Below, in pieces: positions 47,101-58,162 of a stretch of DNA of 58,162 nt. The position numbers and the translations under genes were made by a program. Position 1 is the first letter of the stretch, and each line of letters starts with the position of its first letter. The stretch lies in NCBI GenBank assembly GCA_019022495.1, contig JAFEKR010000102.1, forward strand, positions 1 to 58,162, given 5' to 3'. The stretch is from Epichloe hybrida (lineage: Eukaryota > Ascomycota > Sordariomycetes > Hypocreales > Clavicipitaceae). The notes beneath the pieces were generated by a model. It saw only the letters and a program-made list of their open reading frames with translations. It was not told where the DNA came from and did no database searches.

Positions 47101-47418
47101 GAATTTTCCAGCAGTGAAGAATAATTCATGGCTTTGATAAACAGGCGCTCTGGCTTTATTTATTCAAGGCACGTACATGTACGCGGTAGGCTGCAGCCAT
47201 GATTGAAGACTGCGTTATGCAAGAAGGCCTGGGAGACCATCACACCTTAGCGCTTTCTCACGCAGTAGCGCTTAGCGGTTAGTAGGGAATCAATGTTTCG
47301 ATATGGGAGCGGGGTTTGTGAAGTACTCGATTCTAGGCAGCGAAGCGCGAGCAGCGTATCGGAAGTGCTTCACAACAACCTGCTGTTAGATGACGAGTCA
47401 CAATGTGGTATTTTGGAG
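47101..47418. other. intergenic sequence of normal composition
   Basis: Upstream of the intact gene. It includes the perfect 12-bp palindrome CGTACATGTACG (47172-47183). No coding region supported. Confidence 0.4.
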
Positions 47419-47643
47419 CTACATTGTAGTATCATCGGGGAAGTGGGTTGACAACGCTGTGGTGCAGTCTTCTTCTTGGGCTTCGTGCAATCTTCGTCGC
47501 GGGGAGCCGGCATCGGGGTGATATTTGGGTTCTTGTCTTGTTTTTTTCCATGCGTCAGAACCGCGAAGGGCATCGCTACCATTCATGACGAAGGGCGTCG
47601 GATCGTTAACCCGTAGCCTGGGACATACAGATGTGTTGGCCAT
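47419..47643 (-). CDS. possible small protein, 74 residues, unrecognised
   Basis: An ATG at 47643 sits in a good context (GCAACCATGGCC) and opens 74 codons to a TAG stop. The product (MANTSVCPRLRVNDPTPFVM...) is polar, rich in Asp, Arg and Pro, and has no recognised domain, signal peptide or membrane segment. A GTATGT just after the start could instead be a splice donor, in which case this is part of another gene. Composition is normal for the island. It may be chance. Confidence 0.22.
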   Translation of the reverse strand: MANTSVCPRLRVNDPTPFVMNGSDALRGSDAWKKTRQEPKYHPDAGSPRRRLHEAQEEDCTTALSTHFPDDTTM

Positions 47644-47712
47644 GGTTGCAAGTTGAGCTGAGTTTTCGGTGAAGCCTGTTGAGGATATCGCAGCCTCACA
47701 TCGTAGCCTCAA

Positions 47713-48126
47713 ATCTGAGGCACAACTATTGTCGTCCCTCTTCGTTTGATGATGCAGCTTTCCGCATCGCGTTTATTATTATGTTTTATCGTAGGCTTCG
47801 TTTGAAGACCTAGATTCACTTATTAATAGATTTGTAGCTTATAATAGCTTCCCTTTTCCCTTGTTAGATTCTGGAGTTCCTAGATAGCAATCCTACATTA
47901 TCTTCTCTTCTGATCACTCTTTGCCACCGTCTGCATCCTTCCACACCATACACGGCGCTGTCAGCAGACTCGGGCTCGAAGAATGTGGGAGAAGAAGTTA
48001 AACTTATTGGAAACTTAAGAGAGGAAATGCAGTCTCTGTTTATACTCGATAACTCTTTACTTGCAGAACATAGGACAAGATCAATTTCGATCAGCGTAGA
48101 CAGCTCGTATTTTCCAAGTGCATCGA
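47713..48126. other. no supported gene
   Basis: Mixed composition, with a slightly AT-rich stretch at 47755-47860. Open stretches exist on both strands, but they lack ATG starts or recognisable content. Confidence 0.4.
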
Positions 48127-48552
48127 TTACAAAAGAACATCTTCTCTTTCCCAAGCCGTTTGCCCGAATTTCCTAATCACCAAGTCTTTCGCCCCCTCAA
48201 GGGCTTTCTCACAACGTAGCTGGTCACACGGCAGATGCCTTGGCGCCCAAATGACCTCAACTTCTATTGAACCATCTGCGGTTTGACGCGTATCTCCTGG
48301 CTTCGTGGATTCATACTCGTGGCATTTTCTGGCCAGTGCCATCTTCTTCGCCTTGCAACTCGATCGCGGTGTCCAATGCGAAGTGTTCTTCGTCACTTGC
48401 CCAGTCTTTCTTTTTGTTCTCTGTTGCTTAGACGGAGAGTGAGCAGCAGGCGATGCGGTCAAGCAGACTGTTGGGTCGTCCGTTCGAGCAATTTGGCTTG
48501 CTGGGCCTGGAGACGCCGATATTTCATTGAAATAGTCTTGCGAGAATAAACA
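48127..48552 (-). CDS. possible terminal exon of an unrecognised gene
   Basis: The minus strand is open for 141 codons between a TGA (48553-48555) and the stop at 48127. Text begins CLFSQDYFNEISASPGPASQ, then a Ser/Lys/Thr-rich linker, then a denser C-terminal part: MALARKCHEYES, VEVIWAPRHLPCDQLRC, GAKDLVIRKFG. The second half looks like a conserved globular segment with Cys residues, but I do not recognise the family. There is no ATG near the 5' end. Either the gene starts at an internal ATG (KMALARK, 75 or so codons), or an upstream exon joins at an acceptor such as CTCCAG, or it is a fragment. Ends are uncertain. Confidence 0.35.
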   Translation of the reverse strand, partial: CLFSQDYFNEISASPGPASQIARTDDPTVCLTASPAAHSPSKQQRTKRKTGQVTKNTSHWTPRSSCKAKKMALARKCHEYESTKPGDTRQTADGSIEVEVIWAPRHLPCDQLRCEKALEGAKDLVIRKFGQTAWEREDVLL

Positions 48553-48555
48553 TCA

Positions 48556-49067
48556 AATCGAAGGTCGAAAACGCGGCCGGAATGATGAGAAACAACTCGG
48601 GCTCACGAAGATAATTGCCGGTTTTCTTGCGTGTAAGGTGCTAAGATTGCGCAAGGAGTCGTAGTGGATCTAATGAACGTCAAGGGGGACGTGGCCGTCG
48701 CGAGCAACGGGAAGGAATGGGACTATATGGCATGTTCAGCATCGACGAAAGAGGCGGCAGGCTCGCCGGAGCAAAAAGGGCTGAGGGGAAAGAGGTAAAA
48801 ATCAGTGGAAGTTGGGTGGGAGCCCATAGTCTTATAGAAATGCTTAAAGCAGCGAGCGACTTTACGCTCGCTTGCTTGCCAGTTTCCGTCGATCAATTCA
48901 TTCTTTAGATTCGGACTGGAAGTATGAAGTGTCTCTTTAGAAACCGCACTATATAGCTGTCGGGATGTGAAGGTAATCCCATGCGTAAGATATTTACCAT
49001 CTAAGAGCCAAGGCTACTAGAAGACAACAGCACTCCATACTCTTCGAGGCCGAACAGCCCTCAATGG
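48556..49067. other. intergenic, no supported gene
   Basis: Normal composition. A 63-codon plus-strand frame at 48717-48908 begins with ATG but has no recognisable content and a possible GTAAAA donor inside. I do not call it a gene. Confidence 0.35.
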
Positions 49068-50406
49068 CTACAAACCATGCTTCTCAAGCCACTGTATGAT
49101 ATCGGCCTCAGTCTTGGCCCTGACCTCTGCCCTCGTCTTTCCATCCATCTTGGCCAGTGCAGACGCATTGCTCAGGTGATGAGGGCACAGAAGCCTTTTC
49201 AGCCGCAACATGTAGATTTGACTAGCCCCCTGAATCTTGCACGGAGATGCCGCACCAGCCTTCTCCATTGCGCCGTTCCACATCTCGGCCATGTCCCAGT
49301 TCTCTTCCTTGTCCTGTGCCAGGGTAGGCGGTCGCGTGAAGTCTCCCGAGAGTAGCGCCATGTCGGTTTTGGTCTGCCCGTAAGTGATGTTGCAGCCGAT
49401 GTCGTACAAGGAAAGCAGAAACTCATCGAAGGGGTTGGAAACAGTACACCAGTCAAAGTCTAGAATGGCAGTGACTTGTTTGGTGCTGTCATCAAACAAG
49501 ATGTTGTTGGTCGCTGAATAGCATGTCAGGTCAGCCATCGGAAGATTCGGGCGCGAGGGTCGAATGCAAAGGCGCTCACGTACCAAAGTCACCGTGAATT
49601 AAGCATTTCTGGTGCTGGTCAAGGTTGGAAAGCACTGTCTCGGGCCCGCCAGCCGCATGAAACTTTTCAACCCTTGCACCAACGCCATTATGCTTCCAGC
49701 CTTGAATGACTGGGCTTTCGCCAGCTTTCTGCATCAATTTACGCAAGTCGCCAAACTTCCAATCCACATATGTCTCCACAGGATCTTGCTTCCATCGAGG
49801 CGGTTCTCCGCTTATGATCTGTCCGGTCAAATTGAAGGTCAGTCCGCCAAACTTTATAACGGTTTCTGGTAGTTCTGCATCTTGGATTGCCTTCAGAATT
49901 GTTGCAATCTGCTGCAAGACCTTCTCTTTCTCGGCGGAGTCCAAGGCCGAGAACCTCGAGTCCAAATCTACTCCAGTTTAAACTCCATCATGGTCCAACC
50001 AAAGTTGTTCTCGTTGGTAGTAGCATCAGCTCCCGCGTCAGCCTGGATCACGGTTGGTGATATTTGCCTCTGCTGCACCGTTGCTGAGCTTGATGAGCAA
50101 AGATGTTATTCCATCAGAAGGCGCTGGGGCAGTGCCAGGTTGTAAGCCTGGGAATGAAGACGATGTGGCCGGGACAGCTAGATGCACTTGAAACAGGTAG
50201 TTGTTGTAGGTATATTGGTAGTCTTCGCTGTATGCGACTGTTGAAACTTTGGATATCTGCAAATGGGCATTGTGAGAAACGGAGGTTATTGCTAGGGAAT
50301 AAAAGGTGACTTATGAGTCACTGACCTGAAGGCCAAGACTGTGCACGAGTTGGTTGATGACAGCAATGGGGCGGCTGCATGCCACTTGCTTCTCGTTGGC
50401 AGTCAT
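49068..50406 (-). pseudogene. phosphotransferase (APH/choline-kinase-like) gene with two lesions
   Basis: Three exons: 50326-50406 (ATG at 50406, MTANEKQVACSRPIAVINQL), 49584-50256, 49068-49513. Introns are 50257-50325 (GTCAGT...CAG, phase 0) and 49514-49583 (GTACGT...GCTGAC...CAG). The second intron splits the catalytic loop, giving HGDF|ATNNILFD; the Mg-binding LDFDW follows in exon 3. Lesion 1: ...AEANITNR ends in a wrong frame at about 50041-50052 and homology resumes at VIQADAGADATT; in relatives about 35-40 residues lie between. Lesion 2: GWTMMEFK is followed by a one-base loss at about 49976 (AAACTGGAG where AAACCTGGAG would keep the frame GVDLDSRF). Catalytic residues survive in sequence but not in one frame. 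No RIP stops. A family of broad substrate range; substrate unknown. Confidence 0.8.
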
Positions 50407-50690
50407 CGTGGGCGAGCGACTTTGTGAGATGGTGATATTCGCAACGTACGAAGGAGTCGAGAGTCAAAGATGAAAAGGGCAGCCTTGTTTTTTGCCAACA
50501 GACTATTGTGAAACAAAGCTTCCGCATGCAGTATTGTTAGTGTCAGGGAGAGCTCCTTGAAGCATTAGATGTTAGTATTGTGTACGTCCGTATTGTGGGC
50601 CTGAAGTGGTACCAAAAATGATAGGGATAATGATCGTTGTATTTCTCAAGTCTGTAATCTACCTAAGCCCCATATAATTATAATTAACTA
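50407..50690. other. upstream region of the right phosphotransferase gene
   Basis: Normal composition up to about 50660, then a sharp change to RIP-type sequence. No TATA element or operator is obvious. AGTATTGTTAGTG and TTAGTATTGTGTAC near 50530-50585 are similar words, but too short to interpret. Confidence 0.4.
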
Positions 50691-51299
50691 TTACGTAATC
50701 CATTCTCCACCCTAATAAGCTAGCCCATTTTAAGATAGTGTTAACTATAACACTAAGAATCTTCTAAAATACTATAAGCTATTCTCCTTCTTAATTATTA
50801 TTCTCTATTCCCTAATAGTTTTATGTCTCTTTCTCTAAATCCTAATTAGCTATATCCTATATATTTAGTCTTAGAGGTTATAGTCTTTCCTAGCGCGAAA
50901 TATATATCTTTAAATTATTAATATAAATCTTTTAACCTTATCCTTTGCCTAAAGGTTTAATCTTATATAATACTAATAATAACTTTCTCTTAATTATTAA
51001 AACTTTCCCTAGGTCTTATAGAACTTCCCCTTTAACTTATTTTCTTTATTAATTTTCTCCTATATAAGATTACTTACTTTAAACTATTATAGTAGCTTAG
51101 AAAAATCTCCTTTATTATTTACTTTTTAAGTTTAAACTAATTCCTTTCTCTCCTCCCTTAAGTTAAAGTGCTATAGATTTATTTCTTAAACTAAGATAGG
51201 ATCTATTTCTAATTCTATTAAGTCCCTCTTATCCTAATTATTACTAACTCCTATGTGCTTAGTAAATAGATTAAATCCTAATATTAACATTACTAGAGT

Positions 51300-51780
51300 T
51301 ATCCCTATGCTTAATATAAATTAATTATTTAGAATAACTATAATACTTAAAATAGCTTAGTTTTATAAATTAAGTAACACTTTATCCCTTTTAACTACTT
51401 ACTTTATTAATTATTATTTTACTAGGCAAATATTCTATTTAGTAAGTCCTATAGAAGATAAATAAGAAATAGGTCTAAAAGTAATAGTTACACTATGTTT
51501 TCCTATAGTTAATTTAAAGTTTAGATTTTTAAAGTAAGACCTATTATTATAGTAAATTTCTCTTAGCTAGCTAAAAATAAAGCTCTAGTTTCTATCCTAT
51601 ATCTAGGTAACTAAATCTCTAGTAGCTTTATTATAGGATTAACCTAGCGTAAACCTTATTATATAGTTAATAGTAATTAGTATATATAAGTCTCTATTTT
51701 AAGCCTTAGGAGTAATAGGTCTAAGGTAATCTATTATAACTAATGCCTATAGTTCTAATATTATAATAGTTTTTAGAGCT
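51300..51780 (-). pseudogene. gypsy integrase remnant
   Basis: Minus-strand text through stops: IIDYLRPITPKA, RDLYILITINYIIRFTLG (family YILVIIDYFSRF), KATRDLVTQIQDR and, further on, FRPISYLSSIGLTK*NICLVK (family SHPSSVGxxERxxxxVK). The order and wording fit a retroviral-type integrase core. The first catalytic Asp reads Asn. Confidence 0.65.
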
Positions 51781-52499
51781 AATCTTAGTAACTTAGTTCT
51801 AGTTTACTAGTAGATAAGACATAATTAATAGTAAGACTTAATATCTTTTGCTTTATCTAGCTAGAAATATACCTTATAAAGCTTTTATATTATAATAGTT
51901 AGGCTAAAGTGCCTTACTATATTATAAGCTTATTAAAGTTTTAGTAAGACCTCTTTAGAGATTATATATTTAGCTAAAGATTTATTAAGTTCTAAATAAT
52001 AAAGTTTTTAGTCTATAATTTAATATTTTAAGGCTTAACGCTAAACTAGTTTTTATTATTTAGTTAGGATTATATAAGGACTATAAATAATTAAAGTAAG
52101 AATCTCCTTATACTATTTAAAGTCTAACTATTCCTAAAGCTTAATTTTAACTATCTCTAAAGTTTTATTATCTAATCTTTCTTCTTCTAGTATAATTATT
52201 ATATTTATTAAAATTATTACTAGTTATTCTCCTATAGCTAGGAACATGTTAACTCCTATTCTCCTCTTTACTTTATATAAATTAAATCTAAGTTCCTCTA
52301 GTAGTTATAATATCCTATTTATAATCTTTATGATTTTTATTATATTAGGATAGTGTATATATTTTATATTTAACTCTTATAGAATATTTACCTATTAAGT
52401 AACTTTCCTATAAACCTTAGAGAGGTTTACTATTAAATTAATAATCCCTTTATAGTCTATGTATACCTTTAGTAAATAAGGTAAACTATTAACTAGCTA

Positions 52500-53720
52500 T
52501 TACGTCTCTCTTAATCTAATAATAATAGCTAATATTTCTTTTTCTAGTATTATATAGCGTTTTTCCATGTCCCCTAATCTATATAATATCTATATAATAA
52601 TTTAAACCTTTACGAAATTTAAGTCTATAGCGCTTATACTAGGTTCTATATCTTCTAGCTAAAATAAAACTCCTCTAGTTCCTATATCTAAAGTATCTAT
52701 TACTAAATAAAACTATATCCCTAGCTAGGCCCTAAAAGTAGTATTTACCTAAATACTATAGTAAATCTAGAGTAAAGTGTTTTAAGCTTCTAGTGTTTAT
52801 TTAGGTTTTTCCTTTAGAACTTTTGCCCTTTAGACTAATAGCTTCCTAGATTTTATAACTTTCTAAACCTCTTAGAAAAAGACTTTCTTAATAGTTAACA
52901 CTAGATCTAATTTACTAGGGATAAACTTTCTTAAGAAAGGCATTAGGTAAATTAGAACTAAGATTTTATTCTAAGTTTTTAGAGGCTACTATTAGAAGTG
53001 TCTTACTAGGTTAGTAAATCTTTTATAATATTTCCTTACTAGTCTAATCTTTTTATCTTTAATAGAAAATCCTATATAGTTTACCTTTAACGTAAAGAGA
53101 GTTATCTTATATTTACTTAGTCTAATTAGTGCCTAGGTAATTCTTAGGAAATAGTATGTCTATAAGAAGTTAAAGTGATTTTCCTATGTTTTAAAACCTA
53201 AGTAGTAATTATCTATATAAATAGAAAATAAGGTCTTAATGTCTTCTATATATCCTAATATTAATTTGCTTTTAGATTTATCTTTAAAGAACAAATACCT
53301 AAAGGTAGTGTCTCTAAATCTAGCGTATATTCCTAATAACCTAGTTAATCCTTATGCTATATTATTATAGTAATACATTTTATTAGGGCCTAAGAAGGCT
53401 ATCTTGTGTTTATTAGGTAAATAAATTCTAATTACCTAGAATCCATTTAAAGCATTTGCTTATAAGATTATTATTAACCTTCCGTAATAAATCAAATCTA
53501 AATTAGCTTCTATATTGTGGTAAGGATAAGCTAATTTAACTGTCTTACTATTTACGTTACGGTAATTATAAACCACTTAAAAATCCTTTTTAGGCTTTAG
53601 GGCAAATATTATTAAGGCTACCTATTCTAAATCTCCACGGCAAATAATGCCTGCTTTCTCTATAGCTAGAAACACCTTCTTTAAAAACTCGTAATGTATT
53701 CCTAAGTACTAATATTACTT
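52500..53720 (-). pseudogene. gypsy reverse transcriptase and RNase H remnant
   Basis: From 53720 downward on the minus strand: FLKKVFLAIEKAGIICRGD, then KKDF*VVYNYRNVNSKTVK (family FRVVxDYRxxNxxT), IAQGLTR, RFRDTTFRYL and, near 53205-53235, LFSIYIDNYYLGF, the YxDD box with its second Asp as Asn. The RNase H is recognisable from MEKRYIILEKEILAII at about 52570-52530 (family ERRYxxxExExLAI). Stops are scattered, but fewer than in the other elements. Confidence 0.75.
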
Positions 53721-56700
53721 CCTTTTCCTAGGCTAAGCGTTTAGAATTAAGGGAATGTAGTGTTATAAAAGATTAGTTATATAAATATCTTTAAGCTTCT
53801 TAATAAAGTAATCTCTAAATATATAATATAGCCTTATAATTATTATCTATTATTTTGCGGTCCTTGCATAGTCCTTAAGTGTAATATTAAACTAATTAAA
53901 CTAAGAAACTATGGTTTTAGACGCTAAGTTTGCTAATAGTTAATTTATATATAAATTCTAGAATCTTAAGGAGTACCCCTTAATTTCCTAATTTCCTATA
54001 TAAATATCTAATTTACTTAGTCTTATACTATCTTATATAGCTTTCTCCCTATTTGCGTTATAAACTAGTGCCTAACCTATAACATTTAAGTGCATTACTA
54101 AGTCTATACTATAGTCCTCGCTATCTTTAGTTTTACTAGTTAATTCCCTAATCTAGTTATTTATATAGTAATTTCTGATTTTTAAGGGGGAGGCCTTGAT
54201 TTTCTCTTTTCCTATATAAATTAGGCGTAAGGGATATACTAGAGTGTATATAGCGTAATACTATTCTTTTCTTATAACTAATCCCTCTTGCTTATATTAC
54301 TAACTACGTAAATACTAGTTCCTATCCCTAGTTTCTCTTACTAAACCTCTGATTATTATATTTATATAGTGATTTTTATTCTTTAAGGGGTAAACCTTAA
54401 TTTTTAGGTTTCCTATATAAATTAAGTTACTATTGTGTCCTAGTGTGTTTACCTCTAGATCTTAAACCTTTAAAATGCCTAAGTCTAATACATTACATAA
54501 CTTATATTTAACTTCTCTAGGTAAGACTTAATTTTTATTATTTATATAGTAATTCTTACTTAGTAAGGGGGTACCCTTAATTTTTAATATTCCTATATAA
54601 ATTAAGACCTTGCTATATTCTATAGTATTTACCTTATATTTTTCCTAGTGTAGCATAGTACTACACGCATCCCTTAGGATATTAAATAGGTTAAGATTAT
54701 CTTCCCTATCTTAATCCTATTCTTTATTTATATTAATCTTTATGTGTTTCCTATTTCTTCCCTTATTAGTTTTCTCCTTATCTAAGTCTTCCTAGGATAA
54801 TCCTAATTCCTTGCTATACTATGCTTCTCCTATATCTTATTTAGAGTAGTTATAACCTATATTTAAGGATAATTCCCTTTTCTATAATACTTTACGACGT
54901 TTAATCTAACTCTAAGTAATTATCTAATAGGCTAATACAGGTTTTAGTTAAGGGACGCTAGTATAATAAGAGGTAAATAATTTAATTTCTATCTTAGAGC
55001 TTAACTTAATAGCTATTCTATCTATAATAATATTCTATAGTAGTTTCTAGATAACTATAGCGGTAGACTTTGATTTTAGTTTGCTAATAAGAACTTATTT
55101 ACTAGTTATTTTCGCTATGTTATCTAATTTTAAACTATATAAACTATATAACTCCATTCCTATTTTACTTATAGTAATATTAGTCTTCCTATTAATATCC
55201 CCCTTAGTCTTCCTATCTTCCTAATATACTCTTTATTTATACCTTATTCTCTAAGTATTCTCTGCTAGTATTCCCTTAAAGCTTATTATTTTAATCTTAT
55301 TTACTAGCTATAGTAAATCAAGAAAACGCAAATAATCGCTAACTTTATTATTTATAACACTTAGTTTTTTAACTCCTAGTTCTTAGCTTCTTTTATAATC
55401 TAGCTATTTAATCCCCTTAGGAGCTATTTAACTTCCTCTAGAATTTCCTAGTTATCTTCTATAAACTCTATAATCTCCTCTAGATTTATTCTCTATAGTA
55501 GCTAAGCTCTTATATTAGATCTTTAGAATAAGTCTAAGTATAAATATATTAGTAAAGTTTAAGTTTCCCCTTTTATCCTAGTAATTATAATCTTTTCCTA
55601 TCTATAATATTTAATAGTATTTACTCTTTATAGCTAAACTTTTCCTAATAATATATCCTATTCCTAAGCTAGTATTATATAATATTTTAATAATACTAGG
55701 ATTTCGCTTACTATAATCTAGAGGTAAGCATAGTAAGAAATCTGCTAATTTCTATTATTTACTATCTAAATAGATTGTTTTTCTTAAAGTTAAATAGTTA
55801 GAAGTCTATGTCTTTTTAGGTAGCTCTTGCTTACTAATTTCACACTTAAGCTACTATTAAGTAAGGCTAAGTTATACTAGATGCCTTTAATATAGGCTAT
55901 AATATATCCTAATGTTATTAGAACCTTACTATCTAGCTAAGTAATATTATTCTATATAATTATAGTATTTATTAAACCTAAAGACTTATAGACTAGTATA
56001 TTAAGGTACACTGCTTCTTTATATAGTTCTATAAGATTAGAAACTATTAACTTTACTCTATTGCTTTTTATTTTTTAATAATATTATATTAAATAGCTTA
56101 GTTACTATTAGATAATTAAGGCTATCTAAAGAAGTTATAAAATACTAATAAATACTGTAGTTTTACTTAACTATTTTCCTAGGTTAAATAGTAAGACTTT
56201 ATATTCTTTAGTAGCTTAGATATTCTCTAGAGCTAATCTTTAATAAGGTTAGGGGTTTAAAGTAGTATTACTTATTACTACTTCTCTTAGAGTAAGACTA
56301 GCAGTAAGTTTATAAGGGTTTACTATAGTCTTCTCTAGATATAGTTATAGCGTAGGAAGTATTTATTAGAATTCCTTAGCACTTATCTCCTAGAGTAGTT
56401 AACGCGTACTTAGACTTAGATTATTTCTCTTTTGTATAGTCTTATCTAATTCTAGAATTTCTTTAATTTATTACTATAATAGTTTACCTAATATATTCTT
56501 AGGTTTAGTCCTTAATTTAATAATTCTCTTAGCTAGTCCTCTAGTAAATACTAGCTTATTTACCTTCTCCTTTCCCTTTAGTAATGTTATAGTATTAACC
56601 TATTTTACTTTATTTTTCTCCTAGATATAGCTTAGGGAATAGTAATTTAGGAGTAATACTATAAATAATTAGAGTTCTAAATTAAGAATATATCCTTTAG

Positions 56701-56839
56701 GTAAGATTAGTTAGTCTATTTCTATAGCGCTAATAAAATTAGTTTAGTTTAAGTTATCTAATTCTCTTTAGTAATCTCTCTTTATTTATAGCTCTTTATA
56801 AGCCTACTAGTCTTAGTGTCTATTAAAGTCTTTAGATAA

Positions 56840-56910
56840 GTATTTATCCTTCCTAGTGTAATTATAACCTATATGTCCTTATTTACTATATAAGAAACAC
56901 TAGAAGAAGT
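56840..56910 (-). pseudogene. gag zinc-knuckle remnant of the right gypsy element
   Basis: The minus strand reads DFF*CFLYSK*GHIGYNYTRKDK. It is a CCHC knuckle (C-x2-C-x4-H-x4-C) in which the second and last Cys are now Tyr, again the G-to-A change of RIP, and the glutamines are stops. It places gag on this side of the element. Confidence 0.65.
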
Positions 56911-58162
56911 CTAAGTCTCTCTAGGGTCTGTCTTAAGAATACATACTAATATTATTTCCTAAAGGTTTTCCTAGAGATTAGGGTCCCTTATTTAAATTAT
57001 ACTTTAATTAATTATATTAACTAGCTATTCATTAAACATTCTTAATAGCTTAAGCCTAGAATACTTCTAGTTATCTTACTAGCTTTGCTATTTAGTTAGT
57101 AGCTTATTTCTCTTTTCTTTATTGTTTTTCTATCTATTTCTAAAGAGGTCCTATCCTAGCTATTAAGACTTTATCTTTAGATAGTTATAATATCTTTTTA
57201 GAAGCGGATAAGTAATAGTTATATAGGATAAGTTTTAGGTTAGATATTATTAAGTCCTTTAAGGCTATACTATTTATTTACTTACTTAATATAAATAAAC
57301 AGTCTAACACTCTCTCTTATAATTAAGCATTTACTTCTCTATTTACTAGATAGGTAATAAAGTTAGTAAAGAGAACTTATTATATATTAGATTTTAATTT
57401 TAAAGCTAAACGCTTAGCTTATTAGATATAAGCATTTAGTATCTTACTAGGTTCTTACGTAAAACTATATACCTCTTACTAAGTAAAGATCTTAATAAAT
57501 AGATTAGGGTTCTTAAACTTAGCTAGGAATTTTAAGGCTATTTATTCCTAAGTCCTATCTTTATATTCTAAGTTCTTATACTAGAGAGCTACTTTCCCTT
57601 ATAGGCCCTAGATAAATATTAAAAGCGTAAAGGTATTAATATATTCTTTTAGAGCTTAAGCCATTATGGCCATTATTTTGCAATGTTTTAGATATTCCTT
57701 AGCTAGCCTATCTTTTAGTAAGCTAAAGAAAGTAATTCCCCTACTTATAGTTAGGTTTATAGGGAAGAAAGGACTGCTTATATTAATTATCTATCTAGTT
57801 TCTCTAATTTTAATAGGTTCTTTAGATTAGAGTAATAGAGAAGGGAAAAGTAATAGGATTTTATTTACTAAATAAAGCGGTTTTAGAGGGTAAATAAGGC
57901 TAATAAGGCTAGGAATAAACTCTAAGGATTTTCTATTATCCTATTCTAAGTCTAAACTTAAGTCTAATTCTTTATAAGTCCTAGCGTTTAGTTTTACTAA
58001 AGCCTAATCTTATATAAAGTAATTAAGATAAGAAACAGGAGTTTAATAGTTTCCTAGGATAGATTAGTGTTAATAGGGTATGATTTTATTAACAATATAT
58101 CTAATCCTTTAACTAAGGTTAGATAGTGAAGTTAGGGTTTTTATTAAAAGAGCTTACAAACT

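Larger units (their letters stand above)
50691..58162 (-). mobile_element. Ty3/gypsy retrotransposon, truncated at the island edge, continuing off the right edge
   Basis: Read on the minus strand from right to left: gag with a zinc knuckle (about 56840-56910), a long middle region, reverse transcriptase (about 53150-53720), RNase H (about 52500-52900) and integrase (about 51300-51780). This order is Ty3/gypsy. Coding-like text continues to about 50710, so the element is cut inside or just after pol, and no LTR is present at the left end. The 5' part is outside the window. RIP is heavy, but some CA and TG remain around 53440-53720. Confidence 0.75.

Noticed and set aside
47864..48154. 96-codon minus-strand frame
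   Set aside because: It begins with TTG, has no ATG, overlaps a better candidate frame, and has no recognisable content.
48717..48908. 63-codon plus-strand frame with ATG
   Set aside because: No family recognised, no support from neighbours, and a likely splice donor inside; left as intergenic.

Overview
The window looks like a chromosome segment of a filamentous ascomycete (Pezizomycotina). Two things point there. First, about nine tenths of it is extremely AT-rich, nearly empty of CpA/TpG and full of TpA, with conserved transposon codons turned into TAG/TAA stops; this is the signature of repeat-induced point mutation (RIP). Second, one island of about 5 kb has balanced composition and short fungal introns (50-70 nt, GTAAG-type donors, GCTGAC branch sites, CAG acceptors). 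The genus cannot be named from this sequence.

Layout. 1-3405: minus-strand Ty1/copia element running off the left edge, inserted in a hAT-like element whose right end is 3406-4035. 4036-10758: Tad-like LINE copy 1, split by a hAT-like element at 7026-8692. 10759-25492: a second hAT-like element, split at 12468-25121 by LINE copy 2, which is itself split by a Ty3/gypsy chromovirus at 17314-24046. 25493-27406: another hAT-like element with an abnormal left junction. 27407-42649: minus-strand Ty3/gypsy element, split by a hAT-like element (29251-31091) and a minus-strand copia-like LTR retrotransposon (32958-39803). 42650-45540: a solo LTR, two 3'-end fragments of the copia-like family, and a diverged hAT-like end. 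45541-50690: gene island. 50691-58162: minus-strand Ty3/gypsy element, cut inside pol at the island edge and running off the right edge.

Gene island. It holds an intact two-exon gene of an uncharacterised fungal family (46506-47080, minus). On either side lies a disrupted phosphotransferase (APH/choline-kinase-like) gene. The left one has lost the catalytic-loop segment and its reading frame. The right one carries an internal deletion with frame change plus a one-base frameshift. Both were broken by indels, not by RIP stops. Two further open stretches are weakly supported.

Main observations: (i) target-site duplications allow the nest to be ordered; (ii) a hAT-like family with CAGAGTATTG termini, 8-bp duplications, inverted arms of roughly 500-600 bp and internal minisatellites that vary between copies; (iii) the outer 90-180 bp of several elements escaped RIP while their interiors did not, giving reciprocal mosaics between the two LTRs of single elements; (iv) a 41-bp-period array of small palindromes with variable spacers in the leader of the copia element. 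No complete transposase or polymerase ORF survives, and I found no tRNA, rRNA or CRISPR array. Domain assignments are from memory of protein families; no database search was possible.
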